Source: Carposina sasakii
Taxonomy: Eukaryota > Arthropoda > Insecta > Lepidoptera > Carposinidae
Reading direction: 5' to 3'
Length of the DNA stretch: 64,000 nucleotides
Assembly: GCA_014607495.2 (NCBI GenBank)
Contig: CP053148.1
Coordinates: forward strand, 10,788,001 to 10,852,000
Of this stretch, positions 46,578 to 58,739 are shown in pieces. The stretch's first letter is position 1, and the number at the start of each line of letters is the position of its first letter. The position numbers and the translations under genes are program-made. The notes under the pieces are model-generated. The model was not told the origin of the DNA, did no database searches, and worked only from the letters and a program-made list of their open reading frames with translations.

Positions 46578-46864
46578 TTAGAACTTTAACGTATTTAGGT
46601 GAATTTTCGCAGGCGATGATCTTTTGAATTTTTTATAGATGGATCTGTTGAATATAACCCACGTTTTGCAGTTAAAGAAGTAGCTGTGGGAATACTTTCG
46701 TTATTTGAATAGTTCCAGTATCCATTTTCTTGGAATTTTATCTGTTAGTATGGATGAGAGTAGGTACAGTAATTACTTCATCTTCTTTAAAGATACAGGT
46801 GTTAGCTGAAGAAAACTTTAGTAATTTTCATTCCATAGATGTTACTTTTACCGGTTCTCGAATG

Positions 46865-47042
46865 GAGACCGCGCCTCGGCAAGCGTAGCGTTGGGCGCCC
46901 TCCGGTCAGATGGACCGATGACTTAAAGGGGACGGCTGGTAGAGACTGGATGCCAAAAACGGGAGATCGAGCCATGTGGCGTACACTGGGGGAGACCTAA
47001 GTCTAGCAGTGGACTGCAATAGGCTGACGACGACGACGAGAT
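46865..47042 (+). mobile_element. 5'-truncated RTE-type LINE tail
   Basis: Reads WRPRLGKRSVGRPPVRWTDD then LKGTAGRDWMPKTGDRAMW, two stops, QWTAIG, stop, then (gac)n. A recognisable C-terminus of an RTE ORF. Confidence 0.8.
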
Positions 47043-47801
47043 GTTACTTCTCAACGATGATAGAAGTACGAGTAAGAAGTTAACTAGGTCCTACTATAAA
47101 AATAAAACGAAGTACCTACGAAAGAATTCAATAAGTAATTCCTTAAATAATTATTTGTTTGTAGATTCGGAGGTAGTTAAATAGACTTGATTTTTGACAG
47201 TTTTTCTTTAATCATAAAAATGATTACAGAGTTATTGTTTTACTTCTTCTTTTATGATATATTTATATAGGGTTAGGTCTTTACAATACTTGTTCATTCA
47301 GGTTGTCTATTTTACTGTCCATATTAATATCCTGTATTTTTACTCTATTCTAAAGGGAAGGTTCGGCTCATGAGTCATCCATAAAGTAAGTACTTATAAA
47401 GACAAGGTGGTTAACAACGTTTGGTTTGGTTATACAAAAAAAGAGTCGTGTTTGCGCCAGTAACGGACTATGAGTAGGATAAATGTTATCCAGTGATTGG
47501 TCCATATCACGCTACGTCTTAACTGTCGGACGCATGTCTGCATTGATATCGCATGTCCCCTTTATCCTTCCTCTATGAGCTTGCCACGTCGGTGACCACG
47601 ATAAAGCATCGTGCCATACATCTCGTGACTGCGACGCGACGCGTGATGCCGCATATTTTATGAACTAAACAATTCGCAACGCCTTCCGCCCTTAATGCGT
47701 TTACCATTAACCAAAGAACAGTAACCTGCTGTACAGATAGGCATATAGGCACTTAGATATTCAAATATTTCATGTTGTTTATTGTGAAGCATCGCATGTC
47801 T

Positions 47802-48375
47802 AAAAAGCGGCCAAGTGCGAGTCGAACTCGCCCATGAAGAGTTCCGTATGAAAGGCAAATTGCCGTTTGCGATTTATGACGTATTAAACTACTTACTAGA
47901 TCTAGTTCAAACCAATTTTCGTTGGAAGTTTTCATGGTAATGTACATCATATATCTTTTTTAGTTTTATCATTCTCTTATTTTAGAAGTTACAGTGGGAC
48001 ACACAAATTTTACCACTTTGGAAGTGTCTCTCGCGCAAACTATTCAGTTTAAAAAAAAAATGATATTACAAACCTCTATAATACGAGTATTATTTTTGAA
48101 GACCTATCCATAGATCCACACGTTAGGGTTTGATGTTAAAAAATATTTGAATTTTAGTTCGAAGTATTAGTAGGAGACCCCTAAAATTTATTATTATTTT
48201 TTCTATTTTTGTGTGAAAATCTTAATGCGGCGGTTCACAGAATACATCTACTTTTAAGTTTCAACAGAGTAGTTCTTATAGTTTAGGAACAAAGTGTCTG
48301 TGACTACGGACGGACGAAATATGACGAAAATGTAAGGGTTCCGTTTTTTGCCATTTGGCTACGGAACCCTAAAAA
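47802..48375. repeat. Dispersed insect repeat (gcggccaagtgcgagtcg ... ggctacggaaccct)
   Basis: Starts 'taaaaagcggccaagtgcg' and ends 'tggctacggaaccctaaaaa'. I recognise this pair of ends from many moth genomes; class uncertain. Confidence 0.6.
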
Positions 48376-48793
48376 GCCCTGAAAACAATTAAATTGAATG
48401 GAGTATGTATATTATGTACTTATTTATATTTTTTATGAAATAGTTATATCAACGTATCTACCTTAACAATATATGAAATGAGTACAATTTGGTAATAATG
48501 CATGTATTTCCCCACAATGGGGTAGCCAGACCTGCAGATCACAAAGGATACATTGTATATATTTTTTTAAATGCGCTATAGTCAATGTTTTACAATAAAA
48601 ATAGGTAGATATGGAGCAAAGAATCTTGTTAGTATGTACTAACTTAAGTAATCTGTGATGAATGATGATGGTACAGTACGATCTGACTTTGTACTACAAA
48701 TGCTATTGCGGATAATGTTATTAAAAAATGTCTGCTATGTATATTAACATCTTGCATGACGTAATTTTATTTAATGCTTAAAACAAGATACTA

Positions 48794-49791
48794 TACAGGG
48801 TGGAAGTGACAGCCAGAAAAATATTGATATGGCAACTTCAGATCATAATTCTGACTTTCTGAGGCGAAAACCACTGAAAATTTTCGCAGGAAAATTAAAA
48901 AATAATTCGATTTTTTCTTCATATTTTCAGGAAAAAAATTGTGTAGTTCATTTAAGTAGGCCTTAGATAAGTAATAACATAAAAAATATATTTTAACATA
49001 TGAATGATTTAAAAAAAAAAGTTGGTCAACCCCAATGGAGAGTCACAAATTATCCAAAAAATAGTAATGTATCACACAATAACCAATAACCCCATTTAAC
49101 GTCACAGGATCGCCCGATACAATTAGCGCAGAAAGCAAACATTTCGGGTAATCAAATTAAAATTCAATTTAAATTAAAAATAATAATATTTAATTTAATT
49201 CAATTTAATTGAGAGATTTCTATATCTTTTCTCCAGACACAGACCTCTTAGGTCTATCACTGCGTCTATGTTGAAAACTCCTCAACACAACACCGGAGCA
49301 TATGGTTACTCCTTCACAGTTAACGCGGTCAAGCTTTGGAATTCCTTACCCCACTCGGTGAGGGATTGTCGTACCATCGGCATTTTTAAGAAGAGACTTA
49401 AGGAGCACTACTTGTCTCTCTGAAGTTAGTAGGTAGTAAGTTATTATGGAATATGTATGAAAATTGGTATGTATAGTATTTGTTTATTCTTTGTTATCTG
49501 TCTTTTTTTTCTCCCTCTGTGCACATGTGTTTTACCTATTCTGTGATATGTCTTTTTTTATTTGTTCGGGTTAGCTGGAAGAGATCTCTTATATTTATAT
49601 ACTCTTATATTTATTATATTTATAAGATCTCTTAATTGTGTTATTTTTTATCTATATGTGTGTACAATAAAGAATATGAATAAGAATAAAAATGCACTTC
49701 CTGCGAGAAATAACACTTTCGTATAACTTAAAACAATGATACCTAACCTACTTGTTCAGTATTCCAGTCTGGTTGTCACCCACACCCTGTA
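48794..49791. mobile_element. About 1-kb TACAGGGTG-ended element interrupted by a LINE tail
   Basis: TACAGGGTGGAAGTGACAGC at the left and TACAGGGTGTGGGTGACAAC inward from the right. The middle holds the LINE fragment at 49210-49692. Confidence 0.65.
49210..49692 (+). mobile_element. 5'-truncated LINE tail (reverse-transcriptase C-terminus)
   Basis: Encodes RHRPLRSITASMLKTPQHN then YSFTVNAVKLWNSLPHSVRD and IFKKRLKEHYLSL with a TGA stop. The 3' UTR ends 'gtgtacaataaagaatatga' and an A-rich tail. Confidence 0.8.
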
Positions 49792-49792
49792 T

Positions 49793-52232
49793 ATGTACTC
49801 ATAATATTAATTATTTGCAATCAAGATATCAGAAGTTTATAATGTTTGAGTTTTATTTATGATGAAGTATGTGGATTTAAAATGCATGCACCACGGAATT
49901 TCATCATCATATAGGGGAGATCGGGGTCTTAATTAAAACGAATTCCAATCCGTGAAATGGGATCTACAAGCCTTTTAGCTGCATTTAACAAATAAAATAG
50001 GTTAAAAAAGTGGAATACAAATTACAATAGGAAAACATGGTATCATCAGTGATTTTAATCTTTTTGTACTAATCACCATACACGTTCATGAATAACTTAA
50101 TTTCATATTGTACATTCATTCATTGATGCTATCTCTATTTTTATTAAATTTTAGAGAAAAATAGCATCGAATTTATCCTTCAGACAGGTTTTAACCATTG
50201 GAAAAATCGACACCTACTTAATCATACAACTAAATTTTGTTATGGTAAGTATCTCAGTTTATAAAAGTCGAACACAACCAAGAAGACCTTCATTGTATCC
50301 ACTGAGTGAAACCTTAGTTTAAGCATCGCCCTTTGTGTTTATTCAACTAAACTAACTAAAGGTAAAATTAACCTAAAAATACGGAAACCGTTTATTAACA
50401 GTTCGAGTATCACACCTACTAAGGTCTTCGTTAGAAAGAAAAAGAGTGTGTGCTGTTGTAATTGCGGTAAAAATATTTCATAATTACGGGGTGTCACACA
50501 AGGGGTATGATATTATAAAAATGTATACAAAAATATGAATAAAGTAGAGAATGCACATATTTTGCATTAGATTGACTTATTAGTATATTTATAAGTTTAC
50601 TTATATTGAATAAACCTTCCTTTTTTATTTAGTTTCATTTTGCAGAGATCGGGTAAAAAAGATGTACTTTTATTAACTAGGCATATAAGAAAAAGTAAAA
50701 TATCACTAGAGCGAGCGCTGCGAATTAATTTCAATAAAATTGACTGGGCGTATAATGGAATACTCAATAATCTTATTAAATTGATGGGGCTTATAAAAAA
50801 TATCGATATATTTATATTGTTGGCATAGTATTAATTTAACTTTTAAAAAATGGCGATGGCGATAGATTGATAGAGATTTATGGTGATGTAGTTATCTAAG
50901 TGGTAACTTTAAGCTTTCTGTAAGTAATCTATTTTTAATCTACTAATCACGGTAGCTGTAGATTTTAAGAGACACGGTGAGTCACCGTGACCGCGGGAAT
51001 ACTGGGAATTCCAATTTAATTTTTCGTTGGTTCACATTTTTGCGGATTAAGTTGGGAAGGAGACGAGTTGAGACAAGACCAATTTGAAGTCCCATGCCCC
51101 CTCAGACATAGTGGATCGATGGTACCCCTCCAGTTGGACACGATCGGGTGACTCACTGGCAGACGGTCAATGTCTGCTTATTTCTTACCTACCTAATGTC
51201 TTTCTTATATTTGGTATAATTCTAAGCCATCCTATTGGTTAATGGAAATCCTCTATGTGTGGGTGCTCGTATTATTAGAGAATAGCTGAAATAAAAAAAT
51301 ATCATCTCACTATTTACCTACCATTCTTAGATTTTCGAAATCCACTCAAAATGACTATTGAATAGCCACTTTCCCTTACTTGGTTTAATTTATAAAATAG
51401 ACGGCCACAAAGTTTCAGTCATAATCTTGTCTCAATTACCTACTTCATTGCTCAATAATATATGGCTAATGGCACCAGGATCCATATACGAAGGGCAGGC
51501 GAGGCAAGCTAATCAAGTGCCGCTAATCCGGGTCCGATCAACCACTATCAACAATCTACACGTTACATGTCACGTCCTGCGGCATGCTGCACCACGAAAT
51601 CACCCCGAGAAAAGTTTACACCTAGGGTTACATTTCGGTATATCCTTTTTTAATTTTAACCTATTTACCTTAGGTATATTTTTATTTATTTTATTTTTCA
51701 AAGTTATTACAAGTATATGTATTAAAACACTTCAGATAATTTCTGTGTTTTTACCCGCATATTAAGTAAGACAATGTTCAAATATGAAATTTAACAGTAA
51801 AATGTTTGGAGTATTCGTCAAATGGGCCTTAAGGCGCATTTATTATTGTGCATGCATTACTATGGATGCAATATCTTTTGATAACTCAGTCCTCTGTAAA
51901 GAAGAAAATTATATATAATAAAATTTAATAGTAAGAAAATATTTTTCCTAATGAAAACCCTTAGATATTTTATTGTTTCGTCTGTTTAGTGGGGGTGGTT
52001 CGGTGGGGTGGCGCGGGGTGTTAGGCAGAGACTATTGATCGCGCTCGCTGCACCACCTGCATTGCTTGCTGGGGAAAAATCGCTTTTTGAGGTTGCAACA
52101 CACGCGCCCAAGCCATGCCACGATTTTAATCGTAAACTTCTGGTTATCTGATTTTGCCAGTGGTGGTACTGTTGGCAGTTTCCTTCCTCTATTTACGCTG
52201 AGTATATGATAAACAAAGGTATTTTTTTTATT
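49793..52232. other. No gene seen
   Basis: AT-rich; an open plus-strand frame of 135 codons (51358-51765) has no recognisable motif and AT-driven composition. Confidence 0.4.
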
Positions 52233-52442
52233 ATACAGGGTGATTTTTGGTCGTCAACGTTTCCGAAAACTACGGAATCTCCTCATAATCACGATCATAT
52301 TTTTCCATGGGAAGTGTCTGGTTCCCAAGATATTAGGGTCCAAAGTTGAGTAAATAGACTGCGTTTTTCTGCAAAAATGCACATAGACGCGCGTAGCAAG
52401 ATTTTTTAACGAGAAATAATTAATATCTGTCTATGAAAAAAC
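52233..52442 (-). mobile_element. 386-bp TACAGGRTG element, copy 4, truncated by the RTE element
   Basis: Matches the copies at 2835 and 32567 up to 'tctgtctatgaaaaaact', where RTE sequence begins. The missing half was not found beyond the RTE 3' end. Confidence 0.8.
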
Positions 52443-55327
52443 TCATGTGGTGTATGGGGTCCCATATAACTTCTAACGGGACCCAAGCCATCCTCACCTG
52501 CTCGCGGTGCACCCTGCAGAACAACGAACGAGGCTCTGGCCACCCGCCAACACGCATTGGACCAGCGTGGCGGGTTACGGTCCAAACCCCCCCTCATGAG
52601 TAGTAATCTAGGAAGGCCCCAAGTGCCCGGCGGCTCCGGAGGCGACACTGGCGTGTCCGACAGGCGCCGGTCAAGTGCCGGAGCCACGGGTGCTAAGAAT
52701 CCCCGGGCGGGTTCCAACTGTACGACGACTAATGCTTCGAAAATGGACCATAGGCGTGGGTTATCGCTGGTGACGTACAATGCGCGCACGCTGAGGGAGG
52801 ACACAAAGCTCCATGAGCTGGAAGAGGAAATGAGTAAGTTGCGGTGGGATATTGTAGGGTTATCTGAGGTCCGAAGACAGGGAGAGAATACGATAATCCT
52901 GAAATCTGGCAACTTACTCTACCACCGGGAAGGTGATCATAAGTCCCAGGGTGTTGGGTTTATCGTCCACAAGTCCCTCGTAAACAGCATCGAATCCATC
53001 ACGAGTGTGTCGAGCAGGGTAGCATACCTGATACTCAGAGTATCAAAAAGGTACTCGTTGAAGGTCATCCAGGTATACGCGCCGACCTCGACGCATCCGG
53101 ATGACGAGGTGGAGGTTATGTATGAGGACATAAGTAGAGCCATACATACCTCTAAAACCCATTTCTGTGTTGTTGTGGGGGACTTCAATGCGAAACTGGG
53201 CAAGCGGGGTGAGAATGAGTTGAAAGTGGGACAATTTGGATCCGGTGACAGGAACCCCAGGGGCCAGAGGCTGGCCGATTTTCTAGAGATGGAGGGATTC
53301 TTTATGATGAACTCCTTCTTCAAGAAGCCGCCTCATAGGAAATGGACTTGGCTCCATCCCAACAAGCACACGAGGAACGAGATAGACTTCATATTGACCA
53401 CCGATAGACGGATATTCAATGATGTCTCAGTGATCAACAGGGTAAAAACCGGTAGCGATCACCGAATGGTTCGAGGCACATTGAATATTAATGTCAAACG
53501 GGAGAGATCACGACTAGTGAAGTCTACACTCCGACCCTCATCCGTGCACATTCAAAACCCCGAGAGCTTTCAACTCGAGCTGACAAACCGCTTTGCTTGC
53601 CTAGAGGATTGCATGTCAGTGGACGATATAAATAACAGGCTGGTAGAAACTGTCCACACGGTGGGGTCTAAATTCTTTAGACCTAACCGTAGAAATAGAC
53701 CCCAGAAACTAACTGGTAACCCTCAACCTCATGGCGTAAAGGCGCGCAATGTCTCTGCAGTCCTCTGATGACGCTGAAGCATACCGGCAGCTCAATAGAC
53801 GTATCTCCAAGTCTCTACGACACGACATCCGCAGCTTTAATACTCGCTGCATTAAGGAGACAATAGAGCAAAACCAAGGCTCCAAAGTGTTCGCAAGAGA
53901 ATTATCTATTGGGCAGAGCCAGTTGACGAAGCTGAAGACAGAGGACGGCAGTGTAGCGTCTACCATACCAGAGGTGCTAAGGGAGATTGAGAGGTTCTAT
54001 GGACAGCTATATACCTCGGTCGCTAAACCTGTTAGATAAGGCAAAGACCCAAGATCCAAGCTCACCCGACACTATACTGAAGACAGCCTGTACAAGATTA
54101 GGACTGCCCTTAAACAACTCAAAAACAACAAAGCGCCGGGCGACGATGGAATTACATCAGAGCTTCTAAGAGCGGGTGGAACTCCGGTACTGAAGGTCCT
54201 CCAAAGGCTCTTCAATTCCGTCCTACTCGAAGGCGTAACGCCGGAAGCATGGAACAGAAGTGTGGTGGTGCTGTTCTTTAAAAAAGGCGATAAAGCCTTG
54301 CTGAAGAACTAGAGACCCATCTCGCTTCTGAGCCATGTCTACAAGTTGTTTTCAAGGGTAATCACGAATCGTCTTGCTCGCAGGTTTGATGACTTCCAGC
54401 CTCCCGAACAAGCCGGTTTCCGAAAAGGGTTTAGTACCATAGATCATATCCACACGCTACGGCAGATTATACAAAAAACGGAAGAGTATAATCGGCCACT
54501 ATGCCTAGCGTTCGTGGACTATGAGAATAGACTTTGATTCGATCGAGACATGGGCAGTGTTGCGGTCTCTCCAGCGGTGCCATATTGACCATCGATATAT
54601 CGAAGTGCTGAAGTGTTTATACAGCAATGCCACCATGTCGGTACGAGTACAGGAGCGGAGCACTGAGCCGATTTCTTTGCAAAGGGGAGTGAGACAAGGA
54701 GATGTTATTTCTCCGAAGCTCTTCACCAATGCAGTGGAAGACGCCTTTAAGCTTCTTGAATGGAAAGGACTCGGCATCAATATCAATGGCGAATACATCA
54801 CTCACCTTCGGTTCTCAGACGACATCGTGGTCATGGCAGAATCGCTGAAGGATCTAAGCACAATGCTCGATGGCCTCAATCGAGTCTCCCAACAGGTGGG
54901 CCTGAAGATGAACATGGACAAGACGAAGATCATATCGAACGTCCATGTGCCGCCCACACCTGTACTGGTTGGGAACTCGATGCTTGAAGTTGTTGACGAG
55001 TATGTTTACCTGGGACAGACGGTCAAACTAGGTAAGTCCAACTTTGAGAAGGAGGTAACTCGGCGAATCCAACTCGGCTGGGCAGCGTTCGGGAAACTAC
55101 GAAGCTTATTTGTGTCCAAGATACCCCAGTCCTTAAAGACGAAGGTATTCAACCAGTGCGTGCTGTCGGTGATGACCTATGGTGCCGAGACGTGGTCTCT
55201 AACTATGGGCCTCATAAAAAAGCTCAGGATCGCACAGCGAGCGATGGAGAGAGCTATGCTTGGGATCTCTCTGCGTGATCGAATCAGAAATGAGGAGAGC
55301 CGCAGACGTACAAAGATCACTTTATTT
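52443..55327 (+). mobile_element. RTE-clade non-LTR retrotransposon, decayed
   Basis: An endonuclease frame followed by a reverse-transcriptase frame in the order typical of RTE elements. There are frameshifts near 53740, 54036 and 54530, and an in-frame TAG at about 54310 in the conserved NYRPISLLS-type motif. The 3' end is missing: coding stops right after the palm/thumb region, without the QQWTAIG-type terminus carried by other copies in this window. Confidence 0.9.
52557..53768 (+). pseudogene. RTE endonuclease (EEP, AP-endonuclease-like) domain
   Basis: Open for 403 codons. Domain begins near residue 67 (LSLVTYNARTLRED) and shows DIVGLSEVRRQ (catalytic Glu), QVYAPTSTHPDDE, VVGDFNAKLG (Asp/Asn), EIDFILTTDRR and TGSDHRMV (catalytic Asp/His). 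These motifs are intact. Such domains nick target DNA for reverse transcription. The frame shifts out near 53740, so the ORF no longer connects to the reverse transcriptase. Often mis-annotated in insects as 'craniofacial development protein 2-like'. Confidence 0.9.
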
Positions 55328-55330
55328 TGA
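53749..55330 (+). pseudogene. RTE reverse transcriptase, broken frames
   Basis: Pieces in three frames. One reads SLQSSDDAEAYRQLNRRI onwards; one reads LKNNKAPGDDGITSELL and VVVLFFKKGDK, a stop, then RPISLLSHVYKLFSRVI. The next reads QPPEQAGFRKGFSTIDHI and FVDYE, a frameshift, FDSIETWAVLRSL, RGVRQGDVISPKLFTNAVED, RFSDDIVVMAESLKD and EYVYLGQTV. The catalytic box reads FSDD, where FADD is usual for this clade. It ends abruptly after RIRNEESRRRTK. Confidence 0.9.
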
Positions 55331-55349
55331 CCCAATTTATATTGGGTCA
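55328..55349. repeat. 22-nt palindrome at the RTE 3' breakpoint
   Basis: TGACCCAAT, TTAT, ATTGGGTCA: perfect 9-bp arms, directly after the truncated RTE coding text. Confidence 0.85.
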
Positions 55350-56844
55350 TTTTATCCAAATATGACTTCATGAAAAAAGTATCAAGTTATTATAGTGGAG
55401 AGGTAGACTGACATGTTAGAGACAAACACTATGTCCCATTTAGACCGGGTTACCTAGCGAGGATGGCTGCGGTCGATCGTAATAGCTTGTAAAATGCGGC
55501 GACTCGCCAACCCCAAATAAAATATCGTTTTTGTAAAGGGTTTCGTTGGAATTTGTATAGGTACATACAAGACATATTTGGACATATCTCTTTAGCAGAA
55601 ATAAGATTGAAAACATAAAAGAAGATTTTCTGATTTATGGCATTAAAGCTTTTCAACGTGAAGCTTTTCTTTTGAAAGTTTCATAAAATTTTAACAGTGA
55701 TTAAAAAAAAATGTTCCTCTTTCATCAGGTACAATACCTATACCAATTTAAGTTTATTTCAAATGCACAAGATTTGTATTGTAAAATGGCAAAATTTCCG
55801 AGTAAATGAGTTAGGTAGTCTTTTTATTTGTAAAATTCAACGGTGATTTTTTTCGTTTTTAACCTGGACCAAATTTCACGCGTGGTGTGAGGGGAATACG
55901 GAAGCTTCGCAGATATTTAATTTTTCGTTAAAACGTTAATAGGTATTACACCCAATTGAAAATTAAAGCCTGCAATAACCACAAACAGTATACTGTATAA
56001 AATAAAATAGATCACAGTTGAAATAGCGTTTTGTTGCTGAATCACATGAGGGAGAACCTACAGCCACGTTTAGTATAGAGATGACGGATGTTAATGATCG
56101 GTGACTAGTTGCTAGCTTATCGTTTGACAGATTGCCCGAGTTCCTCAGTCGACTCTTACGACATTCACATGCACCTATGATTATTCAAAATTATAGATAA
56201 TAGCAGACATGGCTACTACGATACATTGGTTAGTCTAATATTGCATGCATAGGTATAGGTAGGTAGGTAGGTATAGGTAGGTGTGAATAATAAGATATTA
56301 AATATATTTGCCGGACATGCTGTGGCAATACGCTATAAGGGGTCGTTATCTCGGTACCATCCGCCTCGTTCATACCGCTCCGGTAACGGGGTGGTTGGGA
56401 AAAATCCTTTTTATCGTCCCATTCATTATTACCAACCATCCCGTTAACGGAGCGGGACGACCGGCACCCTTATTACCTAACTAGCAAAAGCAAAGCGATA
56501 GCTAAACGTTGCACCAAATCCGCTGATTTCTTATCAAATTCGTATCACGTAAATCAATTTCAAAGTAATTTGACATTTCAACGCGAATATTGTAAATTTT
56601 CGCTATCGCATTGCTTCTACTTTGCCATGCTTTGCTTTTGCAAGATACGTAATCAGCCTGCGGGGTGGATGGTACGGATACTGTTTTAAGCAGGTATAGA
56701 TAAAACATATATCAGTTTAGTTAATAATATTGTACGCAACGCTATGTATAAACAGGAAGTGGACTGCAGCGAGAAATGGCCGGCATGCATTGCGCTCATA
56801 ACGTCAATATAAAGTAGGTAGATACCTACACTACTTACCATGCC
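55350..56844. other. No gene seen
   Basis: Contains a 'taggtaggta' microsatellite at about 56248-56283. No coding sequence. Confidence 0.4.
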
Positions 56845-57327
56845 CAGTGATGGCAACCGTACGATAATTATCGTACATGCACGATAATTTGATACCAGCG
56901 TATGATGTACGATTGCGATTCATTATCGTACACGTACGATAATTTTCGAATGTAATGGATTTCGATAGTTTCGTTCACTCATATATAGATAAGAAATATA
57001 TAAATATATATCTCGTTGATATTTTATGTTTTCATTAATAAATTTAATAATCGACTGATCAACTTTGGAGCCATTTTATTTTTGTAAAACTTTTGAAACA
57101 CACAAATTTTCGCGCCATTTGTACGCAATGTACCCATGTGAAAATCGTAAAATTCGAAAAAGGACATGACGAGCGGCTGAGCGCAATATAAGTTCGTAAT
57201 AATATCTATTGTTATTAATAATTAACGTATTTTTATGTTGTTCAAAAGTATACGATAATTTTTCGTCAGGTACGATAATTTTACGCCCCTGGTACGATCA
57301 GCGCATCATTCTAGGTTGCCAACACTG
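56845..57327. mobile_element. 483-bp inverted-repeat element with TACGATAAT palindromes
   Basis: CAGTGATGGCAACC at the left and CAGTGTTGGCAACC inward from the right, flanked on both sides by CATGCC (56839-56844 and 57328-57333). Near both ends are repeated TACGATAAT/ATTATCGTA motifs, including an 18-nt perfect palindrome (56859-56876) and a 22-nt one with a 2-nt spacer (56922-56943). No coding capacity. Confidence 0.8.
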
Positions 57328-57989
57328 CATGCCGCTCTTGGTACTTACCTATTTCTAACTATATCCTAATCTGACTAATCAATGTTGCGTATCCTTTGTT
57401 TTATAATAAAGTAACGATATGTTTTAACATACACCAGTTTTTAGGCATGATTTTGAATTAATATTTCAACTATTAAAATATCGCAGTCTGCGTGAGTACA
57501 GCAGCAACCACACACTCGTTTAATCAACATTAGTCAAGTTATTCAATATTTAAGGCGAGGTACTAGTGGACAAGCGAAAAACACCTTTCGCTAGAACAAA
57601 TTGTTTTGGTATTTACAACTAACTATCGATCTTGAAAATAATACTCAACATACTTAAATATATTGTCTTAAGGAATGTGCTAATTCGTCACACGATAGTG
57701 TATACTTTGCTCGATAAAATATTATCTCAAAAAAGCTCAACGTAAAATCTAAAACAAATAGTTTGATAATAAAATGTCTGACTTCCCAAACAATTTTTGT
57801 ATAGAAATATCCCTTTCTAATTACTACGGGGAACCTGCTAAAATTTAGGTTTCACTTCTTTCATAAAATTAGTAAATTATCAAAAAAACTTAATTCTAGA
57901 AAAATTTCCGACTTTCAATGCTCTTTTGGTAACTTTAGTACTGCACATAGTGCTTTAGGTGACGGAACTGTGTCAAATTGATAATGCGA

Positions 57990-58195
57990 AACTAACTCTA
58001 TCCGTCTATCTGTCTGTCGGTCCGGCATTCACGCTAAAAATACTGAACCGATTGAAATGAAATTTGGCACAAAGATAGTCTAGGCTAGGGCCATTTTTTC
58101 CCGGGAAAATATTTTAATCCCGGATAATTTCGACATGTTTTTTCCGCAGTCCACGCGGGCGGAGGTCGCGAGCGCCCACTAGTAAGTACTACGAC
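57990..58195 (-). repeat. Lepidopteran dispersed repeat (GCGGACG..GCGTCC family)
   Basis: Contains 'ctgaaccgattgaaatgaaa', 'ttttttcccgggaaaatatt' and 'cacgcgggcggaggtcgcga'. Confidence 0.6.
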
Positions 58196-58739
58196 TATCA
58201 TATAATATCATAGTAAATTATTTATATATGTCATAAACATGATGCAATACCTGCAATACAGAAAATAATTTTGGCAGGTACTCATCCTGACATCCGTATT
58301 TCCCTTGTTCGTTACCAATATATTTATTATTTACCACAGTAATATGCACGCAAAAGCGCTCGGTTAATTAACTATCATAATGGAAGTCATCAGCTAATAA
58401 CAATTAACTCAATTATACCACAGAATATTTTAATAGTGTAGCTGACATAACAATATGTTAAGTACATGGAATTTTTATGTAAAATTATATTGCAAGATTT
58501 ATTTCAGTTTCAGCCTGATGGAATTTTTATTGGAATTCAGTTGGAAAATTTTCACAAATGATACGTCACACGCCAGGCAACGCTTCACACTCATCGAGTA
58601 AACACTTTAAAATACTTATACTTCTTTTCACACACGCTTTTAATGGAATAAAAATACAGCTACAATATTTATCAATTATACCACTTTTCCAACATCGTCA
58701 ATATTATAAAAATAAGAGCAAATGAATGGCAAGTAAACT

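Noticed and set aside
47802..47840. tRNA gene suspected from 'gcgagtcgaactcgc'
   Set aside because: No acceptor stem or box A; it is the start of a dispersed repeat with a different structure.
51358..51765. 135-codon plus-strand frame
   Set aside because: AT-driven hydrophobic end and random-looking start; no motif, no splice context.
52406..54801. Minus-strand frames opposite the RTE element
   Set aside because: Shadows of the plus-strand endonuclease and reverse transcriptase, with no motifs of their own.
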